Assembly (NCBI RefSeq): GCF_008831285.2
Contig: NC_045147.1
Coordinates: 7,844,334-7,908,333, forward strand
Source: Nymphaea colorata
Lineage: Eukaryota; Streptophyta; Magnoliopsida; Nymphaeales; Nymphaeaceae
Direction of reading: 5' to 3'
DNA: 64,000 bases
Positions 1 to 11,673 of this stretch are shown here, in pieces; position 1 is the stretch's first letter; every line of letters starts with the position of its first letter. A program made the position numbers and the translations under genes. The notes beneath the pieces were generated by a model. The model was not told the origin of the DNA, did no database searches, and worked only from the letters and a program-made list of their open reading frames with translations.

Positions 1-901
1 TCATCTTTTGGAAAGAAGAACAGCCAGCGAGTGTACTCATTTTGGAAGGTTGACTGCACTAACCTAGGAGGAGATCAGTTCAGAAAGAAGATCACGCCAA
101 GACCTTGAGCCGAGACTTGAAGGAAGACCTTCCACGTGCTTGGAGGAAAAGACCACACCAACTTAGGAAGGTGATCTTTTCTAGCATGAACCTGATAGAG
201 TCAAAGAGATCAACATCCTAACTTGGGAAGGTGACCAACGAAGCCTAGACGTGGGCCACCATCCTTGCATTGATCAAGAAGGGGCAGTCAAACCCACGCT
301 CAAGGATAACTAGGACGTGGTTGCGGTCCACTTGAGGAGAACGTTGAATGCCAAGGTGCAGCCAAGGCTGCCAGAATTCATCCTTAGTGACAGCTAAAGA
401 AGACCTCGGACGTAGCCCCGAGAGGTGAGAATCTACATCACCCTCTAGTACTCGGGTGGGGTGTGGTTTGCAGCCGGCTTTAGCCAATCTAGCCGACTGT
501 GGATTTCTTCGAAGCACTCTTGCTTAGGACACAATCCCGGGCTGATTAAGACCACCTAGGGGTAATTCGAGATATGGTTTGTATTTGCCTAGGCATGGTT
601 TGACAGGTTTGGATGTATAAATGTGCATGACTGAGTGAGTTTGAGTGCAATTTTGTATCGTTCTCGGTTGTAATAAACCTCACATCCTTGTAGTTCTTGT
701 AGTAGGTAAAACTTGGGCCGGATTTAACCTCACTTGTAAATCTATCCTAGGGTTAAATTTGAGCTGGGCTTGCTGTCCCGCCAGGTGAAAAATTGTATAA
801 TCCTAACATTGTTGAACCATAGTGCGCCTCCCTCCATAGATCTTGAGAATAGGTTCGGTCTTCGGCAGCATTTTCCGTCGTTGCTAGGACCAACCCAAGC
901 A
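1..901 (+). mobile_element. 5' LTR (truncated by window edge) of non-autonomous LTR retrotransposon A
   Basis: This stretch matches 5952-6855 base for base over long runs, for example the block beginning cagccagcgagtgta at 21 and at 5971. It ends in CA just before a primer-binding-like site. Compared with the complete downstream LTR, about 480 bp of its left part lies outside the window. No host gene is visible in it. It is assigned to the plus strand because the primer-site-like sequence follows it on that strand. Confidence 0.8.
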
Positions 902-903
902 AT

Positions 904-915
904 TGATATCAAAGC
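904..915 (+). other. Decayed primer-binding site of element A
   Basis: The sequence tgatatcaaagc sits 2 bp after the LTR end. The canonical plant tRNA-iMet site is TGGTATCAGAGC, which is intact in the second copy at 6858. The two differences are both G to A, as expected from deamination of methylated cytosines on the other strand. Confidence 0.7.
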
Positions 916-960
916 GAGTTTGGAGTTCCAAGCACACTGAAAATATCAGTTACAACAGCC

Positions 961-1060
961 ATATCCAGACGGCTTGTGGTTGAAGGACTAAAACACAAAA
1001 ACAGGCAGCCATATCCAGACGGCTTGTGGTTGAAGGACTAAAACACAGAAACAGGCTACC
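961..1060. repeat. 50-bp tandem duplication
   Basis: The unit beginning atatccagacggcttgtgg occurs at 961-1010 and again at 1011-1060 with only a few differences. The equivalent segment downstream of the second LTR, near 6911, has one copy only. The duplication is therefore private to the left copy of the internal region. Confidence 0.85.
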
Positions 1061-1925
1061 ACAGCCAGTAGGAAAGATCAGTCGAGTGCCTAGGGTAAAT
1101 GAGTTCGGAATCTTCTGAAATTTTGTGGGAAGGTGCATAACTATTATGGATTCAAGGGAAAATGGTGCACTGGACTTGATTTTTCCTAAAATTTCAGGTC
1201 CCAGACCCTATACCAGTCACTCAGGCCGGACGGACACATTCTGTCCGGGGTGTAGATTTTATTTGGGGTGTAGTCGGCGAGGGTAATTGGAGTGTTACAG
1301 TGGGCTATTCATTTCGTATTGACCTGAAATTTTGTGGAGGGTCATATAACTATTTGATCTTCGTGCTGACCAAGTTTGAGGTCTGAATTCCACCGATTAC
1401 TAGAGTAGTGCTTTAGGCTACCATCAGCCTATTATTACCCTTAGGACTATGGTTATGCACAAGGCATAACTCTAGGGTGATCGAACCCAAGGTGCACAGC
1501 AGTTTAGGTCCACACGTGGACCCGGCTGGCAGCTACCGAGGCACCAAGTGGGTGCAGCAGCAGGCGAGCCTACTTCCCCTCCCTTGTGGAAGACCACTCT
1601 CTGGCTGTGCCCAAGTCATTTGGCCAGCACACTGCCGTCGGCACCAGGCGAGTGCAGTAGTGAGAGGTTGGAGGGCTGCACCCAATGCAGCCAAGGCTGA
1701 GCTCAATGGAGCAATCCCTATGAGGGCTCAGTCCACAAAAGATTTTCAGACCTTGACGACAAGTCAAAAGAGAAAAAAGGGCTTTGTAATGGCTTAAGAG
1801 AAAGACCTAGCATATACGAGTGGGGTATACACCAGAAGGACGTCACCTTGATGGCCGGAACCGAAATGAGAAAAGACCCATGAATAGAGATTATCACAGC
1901 TGTAAGAAATCCAGATTGTGACCTC

Positions 1926-2378
1926 ATGTTTCTCAATCCTACTATTCAGGAGTTTCATTTTGAGCTTGAGATTGATAAAGGGCATCAGGAGTTTTGGGTG
2001 ACTAATGTAATGCTAAATGGTTTGCTTAGCGTTTCGGGATTGGTGATAAGACCCCAATACGCAGCACAAGTCTACCTGGGAGATATTCGTAGAGTAGGGG
2101 ACTCAAGTAAAGAGTATAAACTGGAATTGATATCCCCAACTTTCAACCAAGTACATCTCTCAAAATTAAACAATGAGTTGGAGAACCTAGAAGCGCGAAG
2201 AGATTCCAGGTTGAGCTTAAAGGACAGCCAACGTCAAAGCCCATCGATCACCCCATCCAAAGTTCCAGCAATTAAAGTGCAAGAAAACATGCTGAACTTA
2301 GATCCATGCTATCAGATGCAGCAGATATTAAACAAATTGAGAAAGTCCCTTTCCGAAATGGAGGAATGTGAGGCATGA
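1926..2378 (+). pseudogene. Unidentified 150-codon open frame inside element A
   Basis: The frame starts MFLNPTIQEFHFELEID and continues into a glutamine- and lysine-rich stretch predicted to be helical (around LSKLNNELENLEARRD). I do not recognise a domain. It lies in the internal region of a retrotransposon lacking pol, so it may be a relic of a gag-like protein or chance coding capacity. No frame follows it directly, as stops surround it on both sides. Confidence 0.3.
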
Positions 2379-3577
2379 GGCCAATTGACTCCAGCCAAAT
2401 CCGAACCAGCCAAGGATCTGAAAGTTGAGCAAATGCCCAAGGGATGCAACTTGAAGTTAGTAGAAGCCAAGCCCAACCAGATCCAATAATTCTGGAGGGT
2501 ACAAACCCATCCCCACCAGCCAAGAAGGTCAAAAAGGGATACCAGGTCTCCAAAGTTAAAATCCAAAGGCCTACAACAAAGGATCATTCCCTTGCCAATA
2601 GTGAGACCCCGGATCCCCTTTAGGCCTTAAAAGGAGGTGAAACTCTCATGGCTCCACAGCCAAGACCAGTTGGAAGTTTGAAGGCCTACAATCGAGTTTA
2701 TATGGGACTCGAGTGGCATGAGAGGGCTGAGCAAGAAGAGATGGTGAAGCACCAAGAATATGGGGATCTTCCCAAACCGAGTAAGTGGTCACCTAAGGAG
2801 GGTGGCGATAACTTGAGCCTCGAGAAGGACAACATCTGACTAGTTGAACTAAGCATAGAGACTTGTCACACAAAGGCAGATCTTTCCAAAGCAATGAAGT
2901 TGTTGCCTAAGGAGGGTAGTACTCACAACATGTGTGTATGGGCGGACCAATTCTTGACACCTTCTAAGGTTACTACCCCAGTTCCTACAACTATGAATGA
3001 GGGCCGTGACTGTGGAAAAAAAGGAGGCACGAAGAAGCAAGACCAAGGTCTTATCCTTAGCAAATGCATATTCACTCTTGAACAACCCTACATGGCCAAG
3101 GAATGGGCATCTACTTGGGAAAAAGGCATGTTTTCCTGAATGCACAAGGAGCAGCTCATTCCTGATTTCTCTAAGGCCACTACCCCCGATCTTAAGAGTC
3201 TGGATGGCATGATCGAATATGAGACTGATCAAAGCGTGACTTGGATCATTCCAAGCTTACACTGAGTGGACATTGAGCAACATATAAGCCAAGAATGGGT
3301 GCAAGTTAGAATGATCTTTGATTCGGGCAAACACGTTCCAAGGCTAGAAGATCGGAAAAAGCTCAAGGGGCTTTATGTGTAACTAAAGTCCCAACTCGGC
3401 ATAGTCCCAAAGGACTATGGACCGAAACCTGACCAAGAGTCTTGCGAAGGTAAAACGGATCAGAGTGGTGCAACAGAAGCATGGAAGAGAAGAATTTCCA
3501 TAGAGGAAATCCAGCTACCATCATTATTTGAACCCACTGCCCAAGTTGAGCAAGAAAGCATCTTAGTTAAACCGCAT

Positions 3578-4291
3578 ATGGTTGGGCCCAAACGACTCCA
3601 AGGGCAGGTGTATGATCGGGATAAACCTTACCCGATTCTAGCTTGGGGTGACTACGCATGGCCCAAATATCTCCAAGGACACCAAGAGTCCTTGCTTGGG
3701 TCGCTTTCGAGAGATTATGGACCTCACTCTAAGTTAGTATGTGGGGTGGGTAACTTGTGGAGCAGGGTGGTGCAATCTACACAAGGAGATTATAGAGGAC
3801 GAGCTTGGAGGCAAACTCAATTTAAGGAGGGTGGATTTGATACGTGCCTAATTTGGACACTACCGAGAGTGGCCGAGGACACCTCCGAAAGCGTTAGAAA
3901 TCTAAGTGAGGCTATCGGGCAGCGAGGCGTAGCGGCTGCAATATGCGTTAAAACTGTTAGTGAGGTTATCCTACATGGACAATGCATGGTAGGCAAAGGC
4001 GAACTAGTTAGCAAAGATGTGTTAAAGTCAAGTGAGGCTGAGGCCGAACTTAATAACTTGATTGCGGGCGACCCTAATGCCCAAAGCAAACTAGTCGGCC
4101 AAGGTGAACTTAGTGCGACCATGGGCAAGCACAAGGAGGCAAGTGGGTCAAGACTTAGCAAGAAGACGAGAGGAGAAGAAGATCTGATGGGCAGCACCAA
4201 GTGGGTCCAAGGTCAAAGCAGGCTCAACGTGCATATGGTTGAAGACATCATATGGAACCCAAGAGGGCCGTGCCTAGTCTATCTTCTGTAG
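3578..4291 (+). pseudogene. Unidentified 237-codon open frame inside element A
   Basis: This is the longest open frame of element A. The protein is polar, with charged segments such as KDVLKSSEAEAELN, and has no zinc knuckle, protease or polymerase motif. Several phrases recur weakly (for example gaactagt and aaactagtcggc around 4000-4100), suggesting internal duplication. It could be a decayed gag-like or captured sequence; I cannot assign a function. Confidence 0.3.
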
Positions 4292-5474
4292 TAGCCTAGG
4301 GCCAACCTAGGTGAGGTGGGCGTGAGCCCAGTCACGTATCAGCACTTTGGAAGCCATCTTAGATCAAGACGAGCTCAGGCGAACCTGTTAATCTTACGGG
4401 AGGTAGCGGCCTGTTGGGAGATGATTGCCGGAATGTGTGAGCGGATTGCCGAAAAATCCAGAGAGGTAGCGGTCGGTTGCTACCACTAGAGAATTTGACA
4501 GCATTTTTCCCAACCTACAGTGCATTGTCTTCGACAACGGGAGAGTTTAGAGGCCGAGGGCCAACGAGACGTGCATAGGAGAGGAACGACACCCATGGTT
4601 CTGGCAGCGGATTTCAACTTGCACATCGACTACCGGCGGCAATCTACATGATAAGTACCGAATCTCCTAGATGCTTATGGTAGTTTGTTGGTTTCCATCC
4701 GATCATCTTAATCTTATGGAAACAACCTATGCATCTGAGGGATATCTCATCTAACTTAGGTTTGTCCTAATGCATTTGAACATAGATCGAATATCAAAAC
4801 CAATTGAGCTATTAGGAGAAGTTCCAGTGCATTCAACCATTTATCTGACGATGGTCTAACACCGGCCTTTATCCAAACGGTCTCGGGGTTGATACAATCA
4901 TTCTCGTTCGAGGATATTGATTGAATCATGTCTTATTTTTCGGTGAGGAATCGAGGACAATCAGGAAGGAGGTATCGGCTGTACTTTGGCCAAATATAAA
5001 GAGCTGGAACCCGCAGCTACCATTGTCTGATCAGCGGATGTATTCCAATGAACGGCCAGCATCTAAGGCACGATCTGTCCAAGTTTGAGGCGATTCGGAG
5101 TTTGAATCGAGGAGGAACTTGCAGCAAGAGATTGGGTTCTATCTTTTACACTTGTCGTCAAGGGAGCCGAGACTGACAGGTCTGATCAGTTGTTGGGATC
5201 TGTTGATCCACTAGAGTTTAGATCAGAATATCATCATCAACAAGATCATTTAAAAGTTAGGAACATCCTGGCCAAATTTGGGCCGGATTGGAGCAGTATT
5301 TTCAGCGCTAAAGCCATCAGCCGAAATTTAGCCATTGCACCGGTGACTGAATGAAACCCTAGCGCAGTAGGATAAATCGCATTTTCATTCCTTTCCAAAA
5401 TTACCCTCAGTGTTTGAATTATTTCCATGTATGTCCTCAACAACTAGTGTGTTGACTGAACCAATCAAGGAGGG

Positions 5475-6855
5475 TGATTTGGGGAATTCATAATTGGAAG
5501 GCAGATCTCGATGCCAAGGAGAAAGGATATCCATGATCAATTCGAAAGGACACTTTGTGGCTCAATGGGAAAGAATTCAAATAATTTCCAAGAGGATCTG
5601 CCACGTGTGGCTTGAGGATATCTTGCCTTGCCCCATCTTTGGGAGGATCCCAAATCGGAAGGAGAGGAATTAGGGAGGAGATTGCAATGTAGAAGGTGGC
5701 TGTCACTTGCGATCTTGAAAGGGAGGTCTTGGAGAATATTCTTGATAGGAGATTGACCCGGAAGCTACCGGAAGGGAAGGTAATCCTTGCGCCAAGGTAG
5801 GAAGGGCTAGAACCGGCTGGAGAGGATCTCGCTAAAAAAGGGAAGAGTTCAAATTAGAAGAGGGAATAGCTGCCACGTGGGCCAGGAGTGTCCTCGTCCA
5901 GCTAGCACTCTCCATTCAAAAGGAGACCTAATCAGAAGGTGACTCATCCATCACCTTTCGGAAAGGAGAACAGCCAGCGAGTGTACCCATTCTGGAAGGT
6001 TGACTATACTAACCTAGGAGGAGATCAATCTGGAAAGAAGATCATGCCAAGACCTTGAGCCGAGATTGAAAGGAAGACCTTCTACATGCTTGGAGGAAGA
6101 GACCGTGCCAACTTAAGAAGGTGATCTTTTCTAGCATGAACCCAATGGAGTAAAAAAGGTCAACATCCTAACTTGGGAAGGTGACTAAGGAAGCCCAGAC
6201 GTGGACCACCAGCCTAGCATTGATCAAGGAGGGGCAGTCAGACCCACACTCAAGGAGAACTAGGACGTGGTTGTGGTCCACTTTAGGAGAACATTGAATG
6301 CAAAGGTGCAGCCAAGGCTGCCAGAATTCATCCTTGGTGACAGCTAAAGGAGACCTCGGTCGTGGCCTCGAGGGGTGAGAATCTACATCACCCTCTACTA
6401 CTCAGGTGGGGTGTGGTTTGCAGCCAGCTTTGGCCAATCCAGCCGACCATGGATTCCTCCGAAGCACTCTTGCTTAGGACACAATCCCGGGCTGATTAAG
6501 ACCACCCAGGGGTAATTCAGGATATGGTTTGTATTTGCCTAGGCATGGTTTCATAGGATGGTTTGGATGTATGAATGTGTATGACCGAGTGAGCTTGGGT
6601 GCAATTTGGTATCGTTCTCGATTGTAATAAGCCTCGCATCTCTATAGTTCTTGTTGTAGGTAAAACTTGGGCAGGATTTAACCTTACTTGTAAATCTATC
6701 CTAGGTTTGAATTTGAGTTGGGGTTGCTGTCCAGCTGGGTGAAAAAATATATAACCCTAATATTCTTGAACCATAGAGTGCCTCCTGCCATAGATCTTGG
6801 GAGTAGGTTTGGTCTTCAATAGCATTTTCAGCCGCTGCTGAGACCAACCCTATCA
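5475..6855 (+). mobile_element. Second, complete LTR of element A (about 1.38 kb)
   Basis: It begins TGATTTGGGG immediately after the purine tract and ends TATCA before an intact primer-binding site. Its 3' two thirds match 1-901. The start is placed at the TG following AAGGAGGG and is less certain than the end, because the matching start of the first LTR lies outside the window. Confidence 0.7.
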
Positions 6856-7371
6856 ATTGGTATCAGAGCGAGTTTGGAGTTCCAAGTGCACTGGAAATAT
6901 CAGTTACAACAGCCATATCCGGACGGATTGTGGTTGAAGGACTAAAACGCAGAAACAGGCTACCACAGCCAGTAGGAAAGATCAGTTGAGTACCTAGGGT
7001 ATTCAGAATCTTCTAAAATTTTGTGGGAAGGTACATAACTATTGTGGCTTCAAGGGAAAATGGTACACTGGACTTGATTTTCCCTGGAAATGCAGGTCCC
7101 AGACCCTATATCAGTCACTCAGGCTGAACAGACAGATTCTGTTGGGGTGCAGTCTACCAGGGTAATCGGAGTGTTACAGTGGTTCATTTTGTATTGATCT
7201 AAAATTTTGTGGAGGGACATATAACTATTTGATCTTCGTGCTGACCAAGTTTGAGGTCTGAATTCCACCGATTATTGGAGTTGTGCTTCAGGCTACCATC
7301 GGCCTATTGTTACACTTAGGACTGTGGTTATGCACAAGGCATAACCCTAGGGTGATCGAACCCGAGGTGCC
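6856..7371 (+). mobile_element. Partial second copy of the internal region of element A
   Basis: An intact TGGTATCAGAGC site is at 6858-6869. The following 500 bp repeat 902-1493 minus the 50-bp duplication. Similarity stops abruptly after gatcgaacccgaggtgc at 7371. The order LTR-internal-LTR-internal is what unequal recombination between LTRs, or a tandem insertion later truncated, would leave. Confidence 0.7.
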
Positions 7372-9044
7372 GCGTCCCATTGTCGGACCACCGGTAGCAG
7401 GACCTTGACCGCCAGTAGGTCCCCCCTTTCTTCTTCTTCTTCTTCTTCTTCTTCTTCTGCCTCTGCCAGATCGGCAGGCCGCTGATAGGGGAGAGAGATT
7501 CCAAACTTCCATTTTTTGCAGTATGGTGAATCCATCCACGTTTCTTTGAATCTTTTGTCTTTGCTTTGCTGACGCCATCACCGGCTCATTGTAGCTATAG
7601 GTTCTCTCTCTCATCTTCGGTGAAATCCCAAGCCAAGGTACTATCCCTTCTTCTTTTCCCATCACCCATTTCCCTCACTCCCTTTTATTTCTCTTCCTAC
7701 TGATTTAGAAATTATTTGTTGGTCTTCATTCTTCAAGCACTCTATACTATAACTCTGCTGAGCATTATCTATTCACCCTGTTAACTGTTTTACAATTATG
7801 AGTAGTCATTTTGTTTAGGTTTTAGTTTCATCCTTGTTAACTCATCTTCTCTGTATTTGTTCTCTTCCTAACATCAAATATATGTTTCTTAAGTTTATGT
7901 TTAGCTATTAACAAGAACATCCAGTTTAAAACTTGATCCTGACGATCACTGTTAAGACAACTGTGCTTTATAGAATCATAGATATGTTTTTGTGCACATG
8001 GAATGGTCACCATTGAGCACTAAATAGAGATTGTCAATCCAGTACAATTTTTACATTTTTTGTATTTGTATTTGTTGCTTTAAGACATTTTGTTGTTGTT
8101 CGTATGTCATGTTTGTATTAAGTTAAATAATTTGAGTTGGTATTAATATTTGGAGAGACAAAATGATATGTGGAATATAGTCAAAGGTCTTTGAGCTAAA
8201 AACCTTCCATTGAACATCCCCAAAATGAAAAGAGAGAAAGTAGTGGAGACCAGGTCAGAAATATTTGAAGTGATGAACGTTGAATTCCACAAACCCTTTT
8301 GGACTGCACAAGTTCCTACCTTCCATGACATATTTACCAATAAGTTTTGATTGCTTCAACATTTGTTTCTTGTTGGTTAACCTACATAGAGAAGGTTCCC
8401 TATTTTTAGCTTCATAGTGAACAGAAGATCATGAAGAATATATACATCGCATCTATTGAATCTAAGAAATTATACAAAAATGTTATGACTTTCTTCTCAT
8501 CCTATAAACAAGTTGTCCAAGAAATCGAGCATTTTTTTTAAGAAGGCATTACCACATAAGCAGAATGGTCTGATGATTTCCCGTTCCCATGAGCAACATA
8601 AATCGTGTATACACATTATCAAAATGCATAAAGTTGTCCTAGCTGCCATCTCCCATCCTTCATCAAGATTCTAGGGCCAAGGTTCTGCCAAATGAAGACT
8701 CCTAGTTTAGCTACCACTTCCAAAATGGTTTTCCAAAATTAGTGGCCTGCTATAATCATTACAATGAATAATTGAATTTGCAAGTTACTGTGTTCATTAC
8801 TTTGTATTAGATGCTTACTGCAAAACATGCAAAAATACACAAGAATTTGCAAGTTATCATAAACTTAAACACTACTTGCAGTTGGCAGCATGGTAATATA
8901 TCATATCTTTCTTTGAATATTAAATTGGTCATTTCAATTATTAATGTTTTTGGAATTCAGGTTGTCTTTTATTATATTGGCTGCATAGTCAGTTATTTCT
9001 TCTAATTTTATTGATAAAAAAATATTGTCCAAGTCCTACTATGG
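7372..9044. other. Non-coding stretch with a CTT microsatellite
   Basis: A (CTT)n run occupies about 7427-7458. The rest is AT-rich with no open frame I can support and no repeat matching the rest of the window. It may contain the unrecognised 5' part of the hAT element that follows. Confidence 0.5.
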
Positions 9045-10880
9045 AAGAAAATGAATCATATTGATCTTGTAAGAGAGAAGCTGTCACTAAGAGAAAAATG
9101 ACTTCAAAGATATAGGTTGATTTTACGCTGGTTATATATAAGGGAAATGAGTTTGTCAAATGCAAGCATTGTGGAGAACGACTGAAAAGATGTAGTGTTG
9201 ATGGGACTAGTAATCTAAATTGACATCTAAAATCATGTTTAAATAGACAAATTAGTGAAGGAAAACAAAGAACTTTATTACTTGCAGTTAGTGACTTGGT
9301 TTAACTTCTCTATGTATACAAAAAATTGTCATGGATTCTATAAAAAAGTTAATGTCAAAGTATGGAATAGAACATGACCTTTTGTTCAATTTGGTAAAAT
9401 ATAAAGATCATAACCAACTTCTTCAGGCTTGCAATCCAAGGTTTGTTTTATTTTTCAAAAGAACGTTGAAAGGAGATGCTATGTCAATATACAAGATCGA
9501 GAAAATGTGATTCGAAGGATTTAGAAATGATTCTACGCAATGAGTTCATTGACATTTGATATGTGGACTTCATAGTAAACACTGGGTTATTTATGTGTAA
9601 CAGGACAATATATTGATATTGATTGGAAGTTGCATGTTCATATGTTCAATTTTGTACTTATACCTCCACCACATAATGCAAATAGTTTGTGTAAGGTTTT
9701 ATCAAAATGCATGTCTAACTGGAACATTCAGTTAAAGTTATTTTCTATTATTATTGACAATTGTTTGATGAAGGATAATACAATAACTACATTGAAAAGG
9801 AACTTAAGAAGAAAAAATCTTACTTCAATGAAAGAGCAGCATTTGCATATTCGCTGAGTGTACACATTCTAAATTCTTATGGTTCAAGTTGGTATGCAAG
9901 ATATGCATGATACAATTTTCAAATTTGTGAAAGTGTTAAATATATAAAGGGATCACAAAATGATGATATACTTTTAAAGATTGTATAAGAACAGTGAGTT
10001 TGAATGGTACAAAGAAATTAACTATGATGTTCTTATTTGATGGAACTCTGCATATGTTATGTTTAGAGATGCATTGTTCTACAAAGATGTCTTTCAACAT
10101 TTGGCTTTTGTTGATCTTTGTGCTAGTTTTTGAATTCATTCTATAACACAACAAATATCCTTTGTGCTACTAGACAAATAACAGTTAATGTAATTTTTAA
10201 AGAAATACAAAATGTAACATTTGCATAAACATTGTGAGGCAGATAATGATTATATGAAGTCATTGGCATGCAAAATGCAAGAAAATTTGACAAATATTAG
10301 AAAAAGCATAATGTCCTCTTTGCAACTACATTTGTTTTAGATCTTAAGTTCAAATTAAGATATTTGAAGTATGTGCTTGGGAGTTTGATTGAAGTTGATG
10401 CAATGGTACACTATGAGAAAATAGAGATCAACCTTTGTGACTTGTATGATGAGTAAAAAAATGCGTATGATACAAACGATGAAGAAAATGAAAATGCAAA
10501 CAACATCATAGTGGAAACCAAAGAAGATAGAGATTTTTCGAGAGATGTCTTCTTCACATATTACTTGAGTTCTATATCTCCTCAAGTACCTTGCACAAAT
10601 TTAAAAATATATTTAACTGATCTAATAGAATGAGTTCAACCTAATGAAGACTTCAATATATTATCTTGGTCGAAGGCAAATGAAAGTAAATATAGAGTTT
10701 TATCTAAAATGGCTCAAATTATATTGGCAGTTCCTATATCTGCAGTTGCTTTAGAGTCCACATTCAGTATAGTTGGAAGAATCAATAATGATTATCGATG
10801 TTCAACCACTCCTAAAATTGTTGAAGCACTAGTTTGCACATAGAGTAGGATTTGTGATGAAGACAACTCATACAAAATAT
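9045..10880 (+). pseudogene. hAT-family transposase pseudogene (BED zinc finger, dimerisation domain)
   Basis: The plus-strand frames, read through several stops and frame shifts, show the order of a plant hAT transposase. A BED-type finger lies at 9161-9240 (CKHC followed by HLKSC, interrupted by one stop). Around 9550-9800 there is a segment with FDMW, a GYLCVTGQYID-like stretch and LIPPPHNANSLCKVL. At about 10700-10843 comes the C-terminal dimerisation block with AVPISAVALESTFSIVGR and IVEALVCT. Such proteins bind element ends and cut DNA with a DDE/RNase H-like fold. The stops, including one in the finger itself, make a working product impossible. Confidence 0.85.
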
Positions 10881-11488
10881 AAGATGTTCATTGTTCAATG
10901 CTAAATTTTAATCATTTTATTTGTTATTCATGATATACTAATATTGTATTTTTGCTTGTGATGATGTATTTTTGAAGATAGAGAGGAATCTTCTGGTGAT
11001 GAATGATGATTTGATGCATGATTTATATTTCATTGTGGAAAACCTTTTACATTTTGTGTGTTTTAGTTTACTATTTAATATTTGTTACATGTTATTTTGG
11101 TGCAATTTACAGACTAACTATTAAACGTGTTGTGTGGGTTAAATGGAAAAATGAGATCATATAATGAAAGCCTTGGTGAAAGTCGAAGATTGAAAGTGTT
11201 TTGTTAAACTATGATATAATTATGTTGATGCTTGATGAACAGAAGTTTTCTATTATGTCATTGTTAGACTTAAATATACTTTCAATTTTTTACATGTAAA
11301 ACCGTACATGCATTGCACTTTGCTTCATATTTTCACTTTGGAGATGTTGATTAAAAGTTTATATGTTTCTTCTTTCCTTTTCTTTTTGTGTATTAGTGGT
11401 GTTCAAATAATTTTTCTTGTGATGACATTGAAAAATTTCTCATATTCCATGTTATTATTTTGCTTGTATTGCATCTGGCTGATTATAT

Positions 11489-11673
11489 GAGCCAGCCCAC
11501 TCGAACAGATCTGGCCCGCCTGGCCTGTTAATAATCAGGCCAGGCCTCGAACATAAACTCCAGCCTGGAATGATTAGTAACAGGCTGGGCTTTGGACCGG
11601 CCCGACAAATATAACAGGCTTGGATTTGGACGTCTTTATCGGGCTGGGCTGGGCTGGCCCATCCTGATCCCTA
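11489..11673 (+). mobile_element. Probable 3' end of the hAT element
   Basis: The segment is packed with short GGCC/GGGCTG motifs in both orientations and ends CCTGATCCCTA. Read inward on the other strand this gives TAGGGATCAGG, close to the published end of maize Ac, (C/T)AGGGATGAAA. I could not find the matching 5' end between 7372 and 9044, so the 8-bp target duplication cannot be checked. Confidence 0.5.

Larger units (their letters stand above)
902..5474 (+). mobile_element. Internal region of element A, without recognisable gag or pol
   Basis: The 4.6 kb between the two LTRs contains no zinc knuckle, protease DSG/DTG, reverse transcriptase YxDD or integrase DDE motif in any frame. The longer open frames are at 1926-2378 (150 codons) and 3578-4291 (237 codons), both plus strand. 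Their products are hydrophilic and match no family I recognise. A purine-rich AAGGAGGGT tract at 5467-5475 is a plausible polypurine tract next to the second LTR. This fits a large non-autonomous (LARD-like) retrotransposon that would use proteins from elsewhere. Confidence 0.65.
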
